Assembly (NCBI GenBank): GCA_965215755.1
Contig: OZ244119.1
Span: 5,580,001 to 5,644,000 of the forward strand
Reading direction: 5' to 3'
DNA length: 64,000 nt
Source of the DNA: Tectiglobus sp965215755
Lineage (GTDB): Bacteria > Pseudomonadota > Alphaproteobacteria > Rhizobiales > Hyphomicrobiaceae
The translations under genes were made by a program, and so were the position numbers. How positions within the stretch are numbered: position 1 is the stretch's first letter; each line of letters begins with the position of its first letter. The notes beneath the pieces were generated by a model that saw only the letters and a list, made by a program, of their open reading frames with translations, did not search any database and had not been told where the DNA came from. This document shows positions 8,406-17,872 of the stretch, one piece after another.

Positions 8406-9629
8406 GTGTCCCGTCCATCGCTGGAGGTCGCGGATATCTTCCGTGCCTTTGGTCCCGCATGGCGTGATGCCAACCGCGGTCACGTCAGTCTCGACCAGAT
8501 GAAGGTCATGTCGGCCATCGAGCGTTGCCGCACGGCAGCGCTCGGCGGACACGTTGCGCGTTGTCAGAACGGGGCGTGCCGGCACACGCACATTGCCTAC
8601 AACTCCTGCCGCAACCGGCATTGCCCCAAATGCCAGGGCGGCAAGGCACGCGAGTGGATGGAGGCGCGGCAGGCCGAACTGCTGCCGGTCGACTACTTCC
8701 ACGTCGTGTTCACCCTGCCTGCCCGGATCGCCGATATCGCGTACCACAACAAGCGCGTGATCTACGATCTGCTGTTCAAGGTGTCGGCCGAGACGATGCA
8801 AACCATTGCCGCCGATCCCAAGCACCTCGGCGCCAGGGTCGCGATCACCTCGGTGCTGCACACCTGGGGCTCAGCCATGACGCATCACCCGCACGTCCAT
8901 ATGATCGTGCCGGGCGGCGGGATGTCGTCGGATGGCTCACGCTGGATCGCCTGCCGCAAGGGCTTCTTCGTACCGGTCAGGGCGCTCTCGAAGCGCTTCC
9001 GTAACGTCATGATCGATAAGCTCGTGGCAGCGCACGTGGCCGGCCAGCTCAACTTCTTCGGCGCGCAGGCCCATCTTGGCGATCTGCGTGCCTTCAAACG
9101 CTTCCTCAGGCCGCTGCGCCGGCGCAAGTGGTTCGTCTATGCCAAGCGCCCGTTCGCCGGACCGAACGCCGTGCTCGCCTACCTGTCGCGCTACACCCAC
9201 CGCGTCGCCATCTCCAACCGGCGGCTGATCAAGGCCGATGCCGCGCGTGTTATGTTCCGCGTCAAGGATTACCGCCGCAATGGCAGCGCCCGATACACGA
9301 CGATGATGCTCACCCCGCACGAGTTCATTCGCCGCCTCCTCATCCATGTCCTGCCCAAAGGGCTCCACCGCATTCGCCATTACGGCCTTCTCGCAAGCGG
9401 CGTGAAGGCTGTTAATCTCGCCAGGATGCGCGATCTCCTTGGGACCCCGGAGCCAATCGTCAACGATACCTCTAACGGCAACGACGACGCTGAGCCTGGG
9501 GCAACTCCCGATGACGCCTGGCCAATGCCATGTCCTTCATGCGGCCACGCTATGCGCATCATCGAGACCTTCGCGCCCGGCACAACGCCAAACAACGTAT
9601 CGGAACCGGCAGGCATCGATAGTTCATGA
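8406..9629 (+). CDS. IS91-family HUH transposase, copy B
   Basis: Identical 407-residue protein to copy A, with the zinc-binding cysteines, the HPHVH motif and the YLSRY tyrosine pair. GTG start at 8406. Intact, so potentially active. The 335 bp after the stop, up to 9964, are non-coding terminal sequence. Confidence 0.9.
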   Translation: MSRPSLEVADIFRAFGPAWRDANRGHVSLDQMKVMSAIERCRTAALGGHVARCQNGACRHTHIAYNSCRNRHCPKCQGGKAREWMEARQAELLPVDYFHVVFTLPARIADIAYHNKRVIYDLLFKVSAETMQTIAADPKHLGARVAITSVLHTWGSAMTHHPHVHMIVPGGGMSSDGSRWIACRKGFFVPVRALSKRFRNVMIDKLVAAHVAGQLNFFGAQAHLGDLRAFKRFLRPLRRRKWFVYAKRPFAGPNAVLAYLSRYTHRVAISNRRLIKADAARVMFRVKDYRRNGSARYTTMMLTPHEFIRRLLIHVLPKGLHRIRHYGLLASGVKAVNLARMRDLLGTPEPIVNDTSNGNDDAEPGATPDDAWPMPCPSCGHAMRIIETFAPGTTPNNVSEPAGIDSS

Positions 9630-10169
9630 TCTCAACGCGCTGCCAGAATAACGTTGTCATAAGGCGGCCCCCGCGCTGCAACGCTCGGCTGCGTCCCGAT
9701 CGCCTCATCATGACCTCGACGATCGCAAAAATGTTCTTACCAATGACAGGCAAGCCCCGGTGGCTCACCTTGCATGCCTCACACAACCGTGCGGTATGCA
9801 CCCCTCACCAATCCGACAGGCCACGCCCGGCCGCCAAAAACCCATAGCAGTCGCGGCACGCTCCTCGCCCAACCGCCCGCGGGTTCCTTCCCTGACGACT
9901 TTCGGACGCCGGCTCCAGTGCGTGTGGAAATCTCATCGATCGCCAGCATCCGAAACTCTTCACATTTGCAGTCATTTACCGACGCTTAGCCGTACTCCTT
10001 AGAGGAGGTTGCAAAGTTGTGTTGTCTATAGTGGCTCATGTCGGCTTTGAACGAGCAAGTCTTTTTGGGTTACACCTCAGTTGCGGTCCTGGTATCCCCG
10101 ATTGGAGATGCTGGCGACGGTCTAACAAGTACTGATTCAATCCCGTCATTGATACAGGAGCCAACGCCG

Positions 10170-10466
10170 ATGATTATCGCCCAAGTTAAATTTCCGCGCA
10201 CTGAACCGATCTCTCTTGAGGACGTCACCGAAATCTTTCGCAGCACCGCGCCGAAATACAAAGGCCGCCGGGGGCTCCAAAAGAAAATGTACACGCGCTC
10301 GGAAGATGGGATGACCGTTGGCGCGATTTATTTCTGGGAGAGCCGCGCGGATGCGGAGGCGACTTACACCAATGAGTGGCGGGCGATGGTAACGGACAAA
10401 TACGGCGCCGCCCCAGAGATTACTTTTTTCGATGCGCCAGTGGTGGTGGATAATTTGGCAGGGTGA
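10170..10466 (+). CDS. YdhR/ABM-like putative monooxygenase (98 aa)
   Basis: A small ferredoxin-like alpha-beta protein resembling YdhR-type and antibiotic-biosynthesis-monooxygenase-type domains. It starts MIIAQVKFPRTEPISLEDV, and the centre has APKYKGRRGLQKKMYTR followed by GAIYFWESRADAEATY. The ATG at 10170 is chosen because the fold begins here and CAGGAG lies 9 nt upstream; the frame is open back to 10038. It follows IS91 copy B by 205 nt and is probably the first intact island cargo gene on this side. Family members act on small aromatic or ketone substrates or have no known activity. Confidence 0.7.
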   Translation: MIIAQVKFPRTEPISLEDVTEIFRSTAPKYKGRRGLQKKMYTRSEDGMTVGAIYFWESRADAEATYTNEWRAMVTDKYGAAPEITFFDAPVVVDNLAG

Positions 10467-11130
10467 ATTTTATCTCGATTAAAATTGCGCATCTGTCGGG
10501 TTGCCGCGCCCATCACCAGTCGAGTCGGACGTGGCCGACTTAGCTATGCGGTTCTTCAGAATGACGCCGCAGGGCAATTCGAGCGGCTGGAACAATGGAA
10601 CTTGATGGTTGTTGTCCAAGGCCCCTACATAGCACAACTACCTCTGAACTGTCCTCGCCGACTTCAAAGCGATTGTGGTGCGAATGTCTCAGTCGGGTCA
10701 TTTTGGTAAGTGGCGCCGATCGACGGCCATGGCAGGGCTTACCCTAGCTGCGGACACGATGTGCTAAACGACCCATAAATCAGATGGGCCATTTTCGACC
10801 ATTGTCATCAAGTCGAGGGCGATCACGCGAAATGGCGAGATTGATAGGAAGCCGACATCAAGATCGATGAGAACATTGCAAGACTGCGTCGATCACTTAC
10901 AAAGTCGAGAAATCCCAGAAGGAGACCGCAATTGCCGTAATGCCGGCGTGTCGATTATGTCCGCAGCTGGTGTTCGCTGCCATTGCACGGCAACATGGGC
11001 ATGTCGCCTTGAGTCATTAGTCGAAACGGATCGCGGGATCGACTTGTCTCTCGCCTATGAATTCAGTGGATAAGGTTGCCGAACTGCGCGTAGATTAGCC
11101 CCTCTTCCGGTGCTTGAAAAATTGGTCACA
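10467..11130. other. Intergenic stretch with a dispersed repeat
   Basis: No credible gene on either strand. It contains one copy of the dispersed repeat (10741-10793, - orientation). The segment AAATGGCGAGATTGA near 10830 also occurs near 36710, downstream of another repeat copy. Confidence 0.6.
10741..10793 (-). repeat. Dispersed intergenic repeat, copy 1
   Basis: Read on the - strand it gives TGGCCCATCTGATTTATGGG, then TAGCACATCGTGTCCGC, then a GGGTAA segment. The same order of blocks occurs at 16491, 17743, 21026, 36621 and 40742. The function is unknown. Confidence 0.65.
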
Positions 11131-12902
11131 ATGGCAACAGAACGGGTTCGAAGACGACTAGCGGCTATTCTTGCAGCCGACGTGGTCGCCTATTCGCGCC
11201 TCATACGCGCGGATGAAGAGGCCACGCTTGCCGCCTTAAATTCTGTGCGATCTGAGATCATCGAACCGAAGATAGTCGAACATAACGGACGCATCTTCAA
11301 ACTGATGGGCGATGGCATCTTAGCCGAATTTCAAAGTATCGTTGATGCAGTACGCACCGCTGTAGAGATCCAGCTGGCGTTGGCCGATCGCAACGCTGCA
11401 TTAACCAGCGCGGTTCGACTCGATTTTCGGATCGGCGTAAATCTCGGCGATGTGGTTGTGGATGGAAATGATCTTCAAGGCGACGGTGTCAATGTAGCTG
11501 CCCGGCTCGAAGGTATCGCGGAGCCCGGAGGTATATGCATATCCGCAGCGGCACACGAGCAGCTTCGGGATCGTACGGAGTTCGTCTTTGAGGATTTGGG
11601 CGAGCGGAAAGTAAAAAATATCGACCGGCCCTTGCGCCTGTGGCGTTGGGCTAGAGAAGTCTCATCGGTTCGAGACGCGCATTCTTCTCCGCCGTCGCCC
11701 CTGCGAGAGAAGCCGTCGATCGCCGTTCTGCCTTTCACAAACCTGAGTGGTGATCAAGAGCAGGAGTATTTTGCTGATGGCATGGTGGAAGAGATTATTA
11801 CGAGCCTCTCCCGTATTCGTTGGTTAACCGTGATAGCGCGCAACTCCTCATTCTCGTACAAAGGAAAATCTATCGATGTGCGCCGCGTTGGCCGTGAACT
11901 CGCGGTGCGCTATGTGGTCGAGGGGAGCGTGCGAAAGGCAGGGAATAACGTACGCATCGCGGCCCAGCTCATTGAGGCTGAGACCGGGGGGCAGCTCTGG
12001 GCCGACAGATTCACAGGAACTCTAGATGACGTTTTTGACCTTCAGGATCAGATCACAGCTGGCGTGGTCGCTGCCATTGAACCATCGGTGCTTCGAGCAG
12101 AGATTGAGCGAGCGAAACGCAAGCGTCCTGATAATCTCGACGCTTACGACTTATATCTTCGCGCATTGGAGCAATCATACACTTATACTCCAGAGGGGAG
12201 GTCGGCGAGCCTTTCGTTCCTGGACGCCGCCATTGCACTCGATCCCAACTACGCTGAAGCACACGGCGTCGCTGCCTATTGCCTTCAGCAACGATATCTT
12301 TGGGGCGGACTAGCGCCAGCGGATCGGGAGGCAGCACTGCATCATGCTGAAGTAGTGGCGAAAGTTCAGACACAAGATGCGACTGCGCTTGCGCTCGCCG
12401 CCTTAGCCTTGAGCGCGCTGGCTCGGCGACATGATACGGCCCTGACGATGATAGAGCGCGCACTGGACCAAAATCCAAGCTCAGCTATCGCACATAATGC
12501 CAGCGCCTTGATCAACATGATACTTGGCCGACCAGAAAGAGCCCAATTTCACGCCGATCGATCACTTCGCCTGAGCCCGTTCGACCCTTTACGCCATATA
12601 CCTGAGATGACATTGGGCGCGGTTAACTCGCTGGCAGACCAGAATGACGCTGCTCTGATTCACGTGCACAGAGGCATAGAGGCATAGAGGCCAACCCAAT
12701 GTTCACACCTGGACTGATAACCCTTGCGATCTGCCAGGCTCGGTCCGGTCGAATCGAGGAAGCTCGAACAACTGTCCAGCAACTGCTGGAGATTGCTCCT
12801 GACACTCGAATTGCCAATTTGCAAGAACGCTATCTTTTTGCAAACTCTCTCGGGATTGACAAAATTGCTGTCGACCTCCGCGACGCCGGGTTGCCAGAGT
12901 GA
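11131..12902 (+). pseudogene. Class III adenylate/guanylate cyclase-TPR gene, frameshifted by an 8-bp duplication
   Basis: The product would be a cyclase with an N-terminal class III catalytic domain (ILAADVVAYSRL with Asp17; KLMGDGILAEF with Asp61; GVNVAARLEG), a central TolB-N-like domain (IAVLPFTNLSGD) and C-terminal TPR repeats. The first frame stops at 12685-12687. At 12673-12688 the octamer GGCATAGA occurs twice in tandem. Removing one copy restores HRGIEANPMFTPG and joins the frame to 12699-12902, which supplies the last TPR helices and ends at 12902. The catalytic half is intact, so a truncated but active cyclase remains possible. ATG 11131 is preferred over GTG 11110 because the family starts MATERVRRRLAAIL. 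Confidence 0.85.
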
Positions 12903-13149
12903 CTGCATCTTGTTCGCGCGAGTTAGCGCGCTGCGCAGCGAATATCCGCAGCTGGTGATTGCGGACACGCATGGTGCCCAAGCGGCCTCGGATCCAAGAG
13001 GCAGCAATCTCTGCACCTAATCTTTCGTGCTGAAGAGAACTAAGTGAGATCGGCAAGCCGTTCCCGATGTCCGCAGATTGCACACAGGGAGCGTCAGCCG
13101 GTCTGAAAGTTAGCTGATGCTAAACGGCAGCTCCGGGTCATTGTGTTCC

Positions 13150-14289
13150 TCAGATGGCCTGCATGCAGATCTTTCGCGCAGCCGCAAGTGTAGTCTTTCG
13201 CCAGTTGGGGCTCGCAGGCGCGAACATTTCAAGAAGATCGTCGGTAGCTGTTTTCATAGAGCAACCAAGCCTGCCCCAATGATAAGATCGGTTCTCGGCA
13301 ACAAGTGATTGCAAAACACGAATGGCAGGATAAGTACCAAACTCGGCAGTCAGAGTGAGGTAATGAACGTCTGAGAGCAATTTCGGCAACCAGACCGACA
13401 TCAGACCATGCGCTGGATAGACAATTCCGCTACGCGCCAAAAACCTCTCTAGCGGCGACAACACTGTTCTACCCGATGGACTCTCCACCTCTCTGGGTTG
13501 GGTTTGTGCTGCGGCATTCCCGATCACCTTCGCTCCAAATCGTTTATTCAATTCCGTCAAAGCGGATGTACTCAACGGTGTGCTTAGCAGTAGAGAGTAT
13601 TCGCCCGACCTGCCGAGCCCGGTGTGGAAATCCAAATGCATAACGTCGCTGGCAGAACCAATCCATCTGCGCAAGTTCTCCTCTAGTATCCCCTGGGTCG
13701 CTGATGGAGCTTGGCCTCCATAAAACAGTCCCATCGGATTATCGTACTGTCCGACAGGTAGCGTGCGCTTCAGTTCAGAAAATCCATGACGTGCAATGAA
13801 CCATGCTGCAGTGAGTGGAAAAAAATCAAACCGATCTGGAGGCCGTCTAGGGTTCAAAACAGCATCGATTTTGTGGAATGCTGGCAATGTCTCAGGGCGC
13901 TGCTCCATTTCCGAGAAAAAGCTGCGGTTCAAGTCAACGTTGTCCTCGTTCCAACGTCGCTTCCACGCGAAACCGAAGGGGTTTAATGCATGGATCATGA
14001 TGATTCTCATACCTTCAGCTTCACGATCCCACTTCTCATCATTCAATAGAGCTATCTGAACTGCGGAGCCAAAAAAACCTTCGACACCGTGAAGGCCACT
14101 CGATATGACAAGTGCGCGCCTTGAGGCGGTTGAGCCTCTGATGCCAACATCGATTGTTAGGTCTTCTCCATTAGGACCAACGGCACGAATGGCATGGGCT
14201 TCATGAACAAATCCTGCCGCATTCAGCCCGTCGACGAAACGCCGCCGCGCCGTCTCATAGCTTTCTGAGAAGCAGACCAATGGCTCCAT
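13150..14289 (-). CDS. DUF2817 family M14-like metallopeptidase (379 aa)
   Basis: A zinc carboxypeptidase-like fold of the DUF2817 group. Zinc ligands are visible in SSGLHGVEGFFG (His67, Glu70), substrate-site residues in NEDNVDLNRSFF, and a further His in HLDFHTGLGR. The ATG at 14289 has GGAG upstream; a longer TTG start at 14331 is possible. It is a single gene on the - strand, following an IS3 relic and preceding the broken cyclase, which is convergent with it. The substrate is unknown; family members are thought to act on amide or peptide bonds. Confidence 0.85.
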   Translation of the reverse strand: MEPLVCFSESYETARRRFVDGLNAAGFVHEAHAIRAVGPNGEDLTIDVGIRGSTASRRALVISSGLHGVEGFFGSAVQIALLNDEKWDREAEGMRIIMIHALNPFGFAWKRRWNEDNVDLNRSFFSEMEQRPETLPAFHKIDAVLNPRRPPDRFDFFPLTAAWFIARHGFSELKRTLPVGQYDNPMGLFYGGQAPSATQGILEENLRRWIGSASDVMHLDFHTGLGRSGEYSLLLSTPLSTSALTELNKRFGAKVIGNAAAQTQPREVESPSGRTVLSPLERFLARSGIVYPAHGLMSVWLPKLLSDVHYLTLTAEFGTYPAIRVLQSLVAENRSYHWGRLGCSMKTATDDLLEMFAPASPNWRKTTLAAARKICMQAI

Positions 14290-14370
14290 CGAAAACTGCT
14301 CCGATTTTGTCGGACCGCATACCTCTGGCAAAGCGGGTTCCCCACAGCATGGCGCTACGCATTGCTGCTA

Positions 14371-14480
14371 TTATATTCCCTTCGAATGATGAATGCTGCA
14401 ATAGTCCATCGATTGATCTTTGAGCCAGTCTGTCAGATCGCCATAGAGGAAGGATGAGTCATTGCTGGATAGCATTTGTG
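14371..14480 (-). pseudogene. Relic of an IS3-family transposase
   Basis: Translated on the - strand it gives LSSNDSSFLYGDLTDWLKDQSMDY. This matches LLSDNGSSYISGDLAEWLDDQSMDH in the complete transposase at 42212-43192. DNA similarity is clear around CCATCGATTGATC. It covers only the second catalytic Asp region, and the ends are not defined. Together with the full element, it shows that this IS has visited the island more than once. Confidence 0.75.
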
Positions 14481-14606
14481 GCCGGGCGCGCAAGCCAGAT
14501 TGTTGTGAGAGCCGCCCTAGGGTGCAATGGGCATTTCTAGGCTTGATTGGCAAGTGAGTTTTGCGGCTCCCGGCCCGTATCAAACGATTGTACTTTCCTC
14601 GATCCA

Positions 14607-15020
14607 CTAATTGAGCAGTGCTTCCTTTGGCGCAATCCCTAATGCATCTTTGATCGCTTGTATCAAGCTCAACTCTGGGATTGGCCGTTCTAGGATCATA
14701 GTCATACACGGCAGACGTTGCACTGAAGCACTCAGCGACCATTGACGATAGACCATTCCAATTGTCAGCAATCGGGGGGCGAAGTCGCAGACTTTCTGCA
14801 CCACGACTCCATGTCGATCACTTGAGACGCTGAGTTCCAACAGCATGCAACCGGCGTCTGCCTCAACTGCAGTGTCGAAAAATCCCTCAACTTCGTTGTA
14901 TGTTGCAACTGTGAAGCCCACGCTCTCCAGCAAGCAGCGGAATGAGTCACGCACAGCCTCATCACGGTCGACGATGATAATCGTCTCCTGAGCTGTTCTG
15001 TGCATCGCATTGGTCTGCAT
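14607..15020 (-). CDS. Degenerate response-regulator receiver protein (137 aa)
   Basis: A single receiver (REC) domain of FixJ/NarL type without an output domain. It has ETIIIVDRDEAVRDSFRCLLESVGF, with the acidic pair Asp18/Asp20. The phosphoacceptor position reads LLELSV with Glu62 instead of Asp, and the conserved Lys is Arg112 in LERPIPE. These changes argue that it is not phosphorylated in the usual way; a Glu could mimic the phosphorylated state. The ATG at 15020 has GGGAG 8 nt upstream and starts at a domain-appropriate place, although the frame is open to 15197. It could also be a decaying gene. No cognate kinase is nearby. Confidence 0.7.
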   Translation of the reverse strand: MQTNAMHRTAQETIIIVDRDEAVRDSFRCLLESVGFTVATYNEVEGFFDTAVEADAGCMLLELSVSSDRHGVVVQKVCDFAPRLLTIGMVYRQWSLSASVQRLPCMTMILERPIPELSLIQAIKDALGIAPKEALLN

Positions 15021-15321
15021 GGTTGACTCCCTGCCAACCCTACATGGAACGCCGCATATTGAGTTCGAGGAAGATAAGCTAATGCTTGAGTTGAGAACCG
15101 CGTTGATCCATCCCAAGCAAAGCACGGTGAGTTTCGATAGCATTGCAGCATTGCTTGACTTGGTGTGATGGTGATCAGCAATGTCCGCATTGGACATGCC
15201 TGTTGGCGAGTTCCAATAAGCTAATAATCGAGTGGACTTTCGCCTAAGCAGTTGACGTGATGTCCGTGTCTCAGCCCCCTAGAACTGTGCCATCATTTGG
15301 TTAGGAGTTGGAGAGATTGGC

Positions 15322-15609
15322 ATGGCTCGGAAGCGGTATTCGGACGAAGACATCCTGAAACTTTTGCGTGAGATCGAGTTACATCTGGCCGGTGGTGCGG
15401 ATGTTGCGACGGCGTGCCGGGCCGCCGGGATAAGTGACGCGACTTACTATAATTGGCGCAAAAAGTTTGGCGGCATGGGGCGGTCGCAGCTGTCGGAACT
15501 GAAGGCGCTTGAGAAATAGAACCAGCGGCTGAAGAAGATCGTTGCTGATCTCGAACTCGACAAGCTGATCTTGAAAGAGAGCCTGGATTTTTTAAAGCCG
15601 AAGGCCTGA
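15322..15609 (+). pseudogene. IS3-family orfA with an in-frame amber codon
   Basis: It encodes a helix-turn-helix protein (KRYSDEDILKLLREIE, then ATACRAAGISDATYYNWRKKFG) and a C-terminal leucine-zipper-like part. TAG at 15517-15519 interrupts the conserved LEKENQRLKKIV region; after it the frame continues NQRLKKIVADLELDKLILKE to the stop at 15607-15609. A GAG-to-TAG change explains it. The element is then probably unable to make the OrfAB fusion at full level. Confidence 0.8.
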
Positions 15610-15641
15610 CGGCAAACGATCTTCGTCAGGCGGTCGTCCAT

Positions 15642-16463
15642 GTGCGTCAAAAGCTCGGCACATCAGAGCGGCGCACCTGCCGTGAGATTGGCGTGGCACG
15701 CTCGACGCAGCAGTACAAATCTAAGCTTCAGAATGATGATGACTTGCGCCTGGCGCTGATCCGGCTGGCCAAGCAATACGGGCGCTATGGTTATCGCAAG
15801 ATCGGTGAGTTGCTGGCCGCCGAAGGCTGGCGTGTGAACCACAAAAAGATAGAGCGGCTGTGGCGCGAAGAGGGGCTGCAGCTGCCAGCCCGGCATAAGA
15901 AGCGCAAACGTCTTTATCATCATGACGCGTCGGTCATCCGGCTCAGACCAAAGTATCCCAACCACATCTGGGCAATTGACTTCGTGCACGACAAGCTGAG
16001 CAATGGGCGTCCTTACAAGATGCTCACCGTGCTCGATGAATATACGCGTGAAGCTCTGTGCGTCACGGTTGCTGCCAAGATGGGCGCCGCTGACGTCCTG
16101 GAGGTACTCTATCCTCTGCTGCTCAGGCGTGGCAAGCCGGACTACATCCGTTCGGACAATGGCCCGGAGTTCTCAGCAGCGCCGTTCCAGGACTGGCTCC
16201 GGCGTGTTGGCATCGAACCAATCAGGATCTATCCAGGCTCACCATGGGAGAACGGCTACAACGAGCGTTTCAACGGCACGTTACGACACGAGGTGCTCAA
16301 TGCGGAGTGGTTTGCAACGATGCGTCAGGCCCAAGTGGTCATCGATGGCTGGCTCAAGCAATACAATCACATCCGTCCGCACCACGCCCTCGGTATGCGT
16401 GCGCCGGTGCCTGAAACACTTTTAGAGAAACCTCAAATCGGTGGCCCAGACATAAGGGGCTAG
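15642..16463 (+). CDS. IS3-family transposase OrfB
   Basis: A DDE integrase-core transposase. It has an HTH_21-type region (RKIGELLAAEGWRVNHKKIERLW) and then the catalytic residues in WAIDFVHDKL, RSDNGPEF and WENGYNERFNGTLRHE. In IS3 elements OrfB is made by -1 frameshifting from orfA. Here the OrfB frame is open upstream of the GTG at 15642 through LTANDLRQAVVH to about 15606, so the true fusion point lies near the orfA end. The catalytic domain is intact. Confidence 0.88.
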   Translation: MRQKLGTSERRTCREIGVARSTQQYKSKLQNDDDLRLALIRLAKQYGRYGYRKIGELLAAEGWRVNHKKIERLWREEGLQLPARHKKRKRLYHHDASVIRLRPKYPNHIWAIDFVHDKLSNGRPYKMLTVLDEYTREALCVTVAAKMGAADVLEVLYPLLLRRGKPDYIRSDNGPEFSAAPFQDWLRRVGIEPIRIYPGSPWENGYNERFNGTLRHEVLNAEWFATMRQAQVVIDGWLKQYNHIRPHHALGMRAPVPETLLEKPQIGGPDIRG

Positions 16464-16464
16464 A

Positions 16465-16489
16465 CACTCCCGCGGCAGCGGGTTCGTCC
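16465..16489 (-). repeat. IS91-end-like remnant
   Basis: CACTCCCGC-GGCA-GCGGGTTC followed by GTCC. The left end of the IS91 elements, read on this strand, is CACTCCCGC-GTAA-GCGGGTTC followed by GTTC. That is 19 of 21 terminal bases plus 3 of 4 target bases, with the same hairpin. It directly precedes a dispersed-repeat copy, just as copy C does at 36595-36621. Confidence 0.6.
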
Positions 16490-16490
16490 A

Positions 16491-16553
16491 GTGGCCCATT
16501 TGTTTCATAGGGAAAATGAGCACATCACGTATGCTATGGGGATCAACTTCTGC
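16491..16553 (+). repeat. Dispersed intergenic repeat, copy 2
   Basis: Contains TGGCCCATTTGTTTCATAGG, GAAAATGAGCACATCACG and GGGGATCAACTTCTGC in the same order as the copy at 36621. It lies directly after IS3 element 1 and the IS91-end-like remnant. Confidence 0.7.
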
Positions 16554-16836
16554 AGTCACGTATTCAGCAATGGGATTGAACAAAAAAGACCATGAGCCGT
16601 CCATTAGCACAGGCTAGCTCTCGATGAGCCTGACGCTCACTGTGTGCAGAGAGTGCCAATCTGAGCCGGCTAACGACGCAAAATGGAATTGGTGTTGCTC
16701 ATCTGGCTTAAGCAATCCAACATCAAACATGCTCTAACGACACAATAGTGGGTTGGTCTCATTGAGTGAGCAGACGCACGTAAGTGGATGTTACAAATGG
16801 TTGTTTCAGAATTGACACGCAATCCGGGGGAAAATC

Positions 16837-17616
16837 ATGCGCGATATTCAAGGGAAGGTTGCCTGGGTGACGGGCGCAGGTACCGGCATCGGAGAAGCAG
16901 CTGCGATTGCGTTGGCCAGGGAGGGAGTGAAGGTCGTGCTGACAGGGCGACGCTCTGCTCCGCTTGAGACTGTTGCAAGCAAGATCTCCAGTGAAGTCGG
17001 CGACGCAACAACAAAGACTGCCGATCTTACGGATTGGCCGTCAGTAGAACGCGTAGTCGGCGAAATTGAAAGCGACTTCGGGCGTATTGACATCCTATTC
17101 AACAATGCGGGCATCAACGTTCCAAACCGATCCTGGGATCGACTTGGCCCCGAAACGATTGACACACTAATCCAGGGCAACCTAACAAGCGTGGCTTTTT
17201 GCTCTCATGCTGTTCTACCAATCATGCGGCGACAAGGTGACGGTCAACTCATACACACATCGTCAATGGCGGGCAAAATCGTTGCTCCGGTCTCGGGGCC
17301 TATCTACACTGCTGCGAAGCATGGCGTTGTGGCACTCAGCCATACGATCAATTTGGAGGAGTGCGAGCATGGTATCCGCTCGACCGTTGTATGCCCCGGT
17401 GCAGTCGCGACACCCCTTATGGAGCAACGTGATCCGCCCGAGCCGCCGGAAGAACTACGTCAGATGGTGCAGCCCGATGATATGGCAGCAGTGATCGTTT
17501 TTCTTGCCGCGCAACCGTCGCACGTATGCATCAACGAGATCCTGGTCACGCCAACACGCAGCCGAGGATATATTTCGCAGATGAAGGCGCATCGCGCCCG
17601 CAACAATGGATCGTGA
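16837..17616 (+). CDS. SDR family oxidoreductase (259 aa)
   Basis: A short-chain dehydrogenase/reductase with an NAD(P)-binding TGAGTGIG loop (residues 12-19), NNAG at 89-92, and the Ser142-Tyr157-Lys161 catalytic set in SSMAGKIVAPVSGPIYTAAK. GGGGGAA upstream fits the ATG at 16837. The next gene on the same strand is the M81 peptidase, 256 nt away, with a dispersed repeat between them, so co-transcription is uncertain. The C-terminal end lacks the usual glycine-rich tail and has a basic tail, KAHRARNNGS. The substrate is unknown. Confidence 0.9.
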   Translation: MRDIQGKVAWVTGAGTGIGEAAAIALAREGVKVVLTGRRSAPLETVASKISSEVGDATTKTADLTDWPSVERVVGEIESDFGRIDILFNNAGINVPNRSWDRLGPETIDTLIQGNLTSVAFCSHAVLPIMRRQGDGQLIHTSSMAGKIVAPVSGPIYTAAKHGVVALSHTINLEECEHGIRSTVVCPGAVATPLMEQRDPPEPPEELRQMVQPDDMAAVIVFLAAQPSHVCINEILVTPTRSRGYISQMKAHRARNNGS

Positions 17617-17742
17617 AGTGTTCATGCATGGTCAAGCGGCAGCGAGACCAAGGAATCAAGGAACACGTCGCCTCTAACGACTTCCTCTTGATCTACAGCT
17701 AAGGCAGATTTGTGCGCTATACTGCGATTGCTCACGGCAGAA

Positions 17743-17790
17743 GATGGCCCATCTGTTTCATAGCCAAAGTGAATTCAACATGTCCGCCGA
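17743..17790 (+). repeat. Dispersed intergenic repeat, copy 3
   Basis: ATGGCCCATCTGTTTCATAG, then CCAAAGTGAATTCAACATGTCCGCC. It is more diverged than copies 2 and 5 but keeps the block order. It lies in the spacer between the SDR and M81 genes. Confidence 0.6.
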
Positions 17791-17872
17791 AGCGATAGTC
17801 TCTGGATGAGTGATCAGGATTGGTGAATGAAAATCCCAGTCTTCTCGGCGGCGAAGCATCAGGAGAACCGTC

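Larger units (their letters stand above)
7356..9964 (+). mobile_element. IS91-family element, copy B (tandem to A)
   Basis: 2609 bp with the same termini and proteins as copy A, and lies in direct orientation only 6 bp (CTGAAC, 7350-7355) after the end of A. The GAAC target lies at 7352-7355. The right flank continues TTTGCAGTC. The near-abutting arrangement suggests either insertion at a GAAC beside A or a rolling-circle tandem product. Confidence 0.9.
15267..16466 (+). mobile_element. IS3-family element 1
   Basis: Imperfect inverted ends begin TGTCTCAGCCCC at 15267 and, on the other strand, TGTCTAGCCCC at 16466, giving about 1200 bp. It carries the usual orfA and orfB. I could not see a clear target duplication, so the ends may be off by a few bases or one flank may have been rearranged. 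OrfA has an internal amber codon. Confidence 0.75.

Noticed and set aside
14765..15190. Second - strand frame (141 codons) overlapping the receiver gene
   Set aside because: Only the other frame gives a receiver fold; this one is an overlap artefact.
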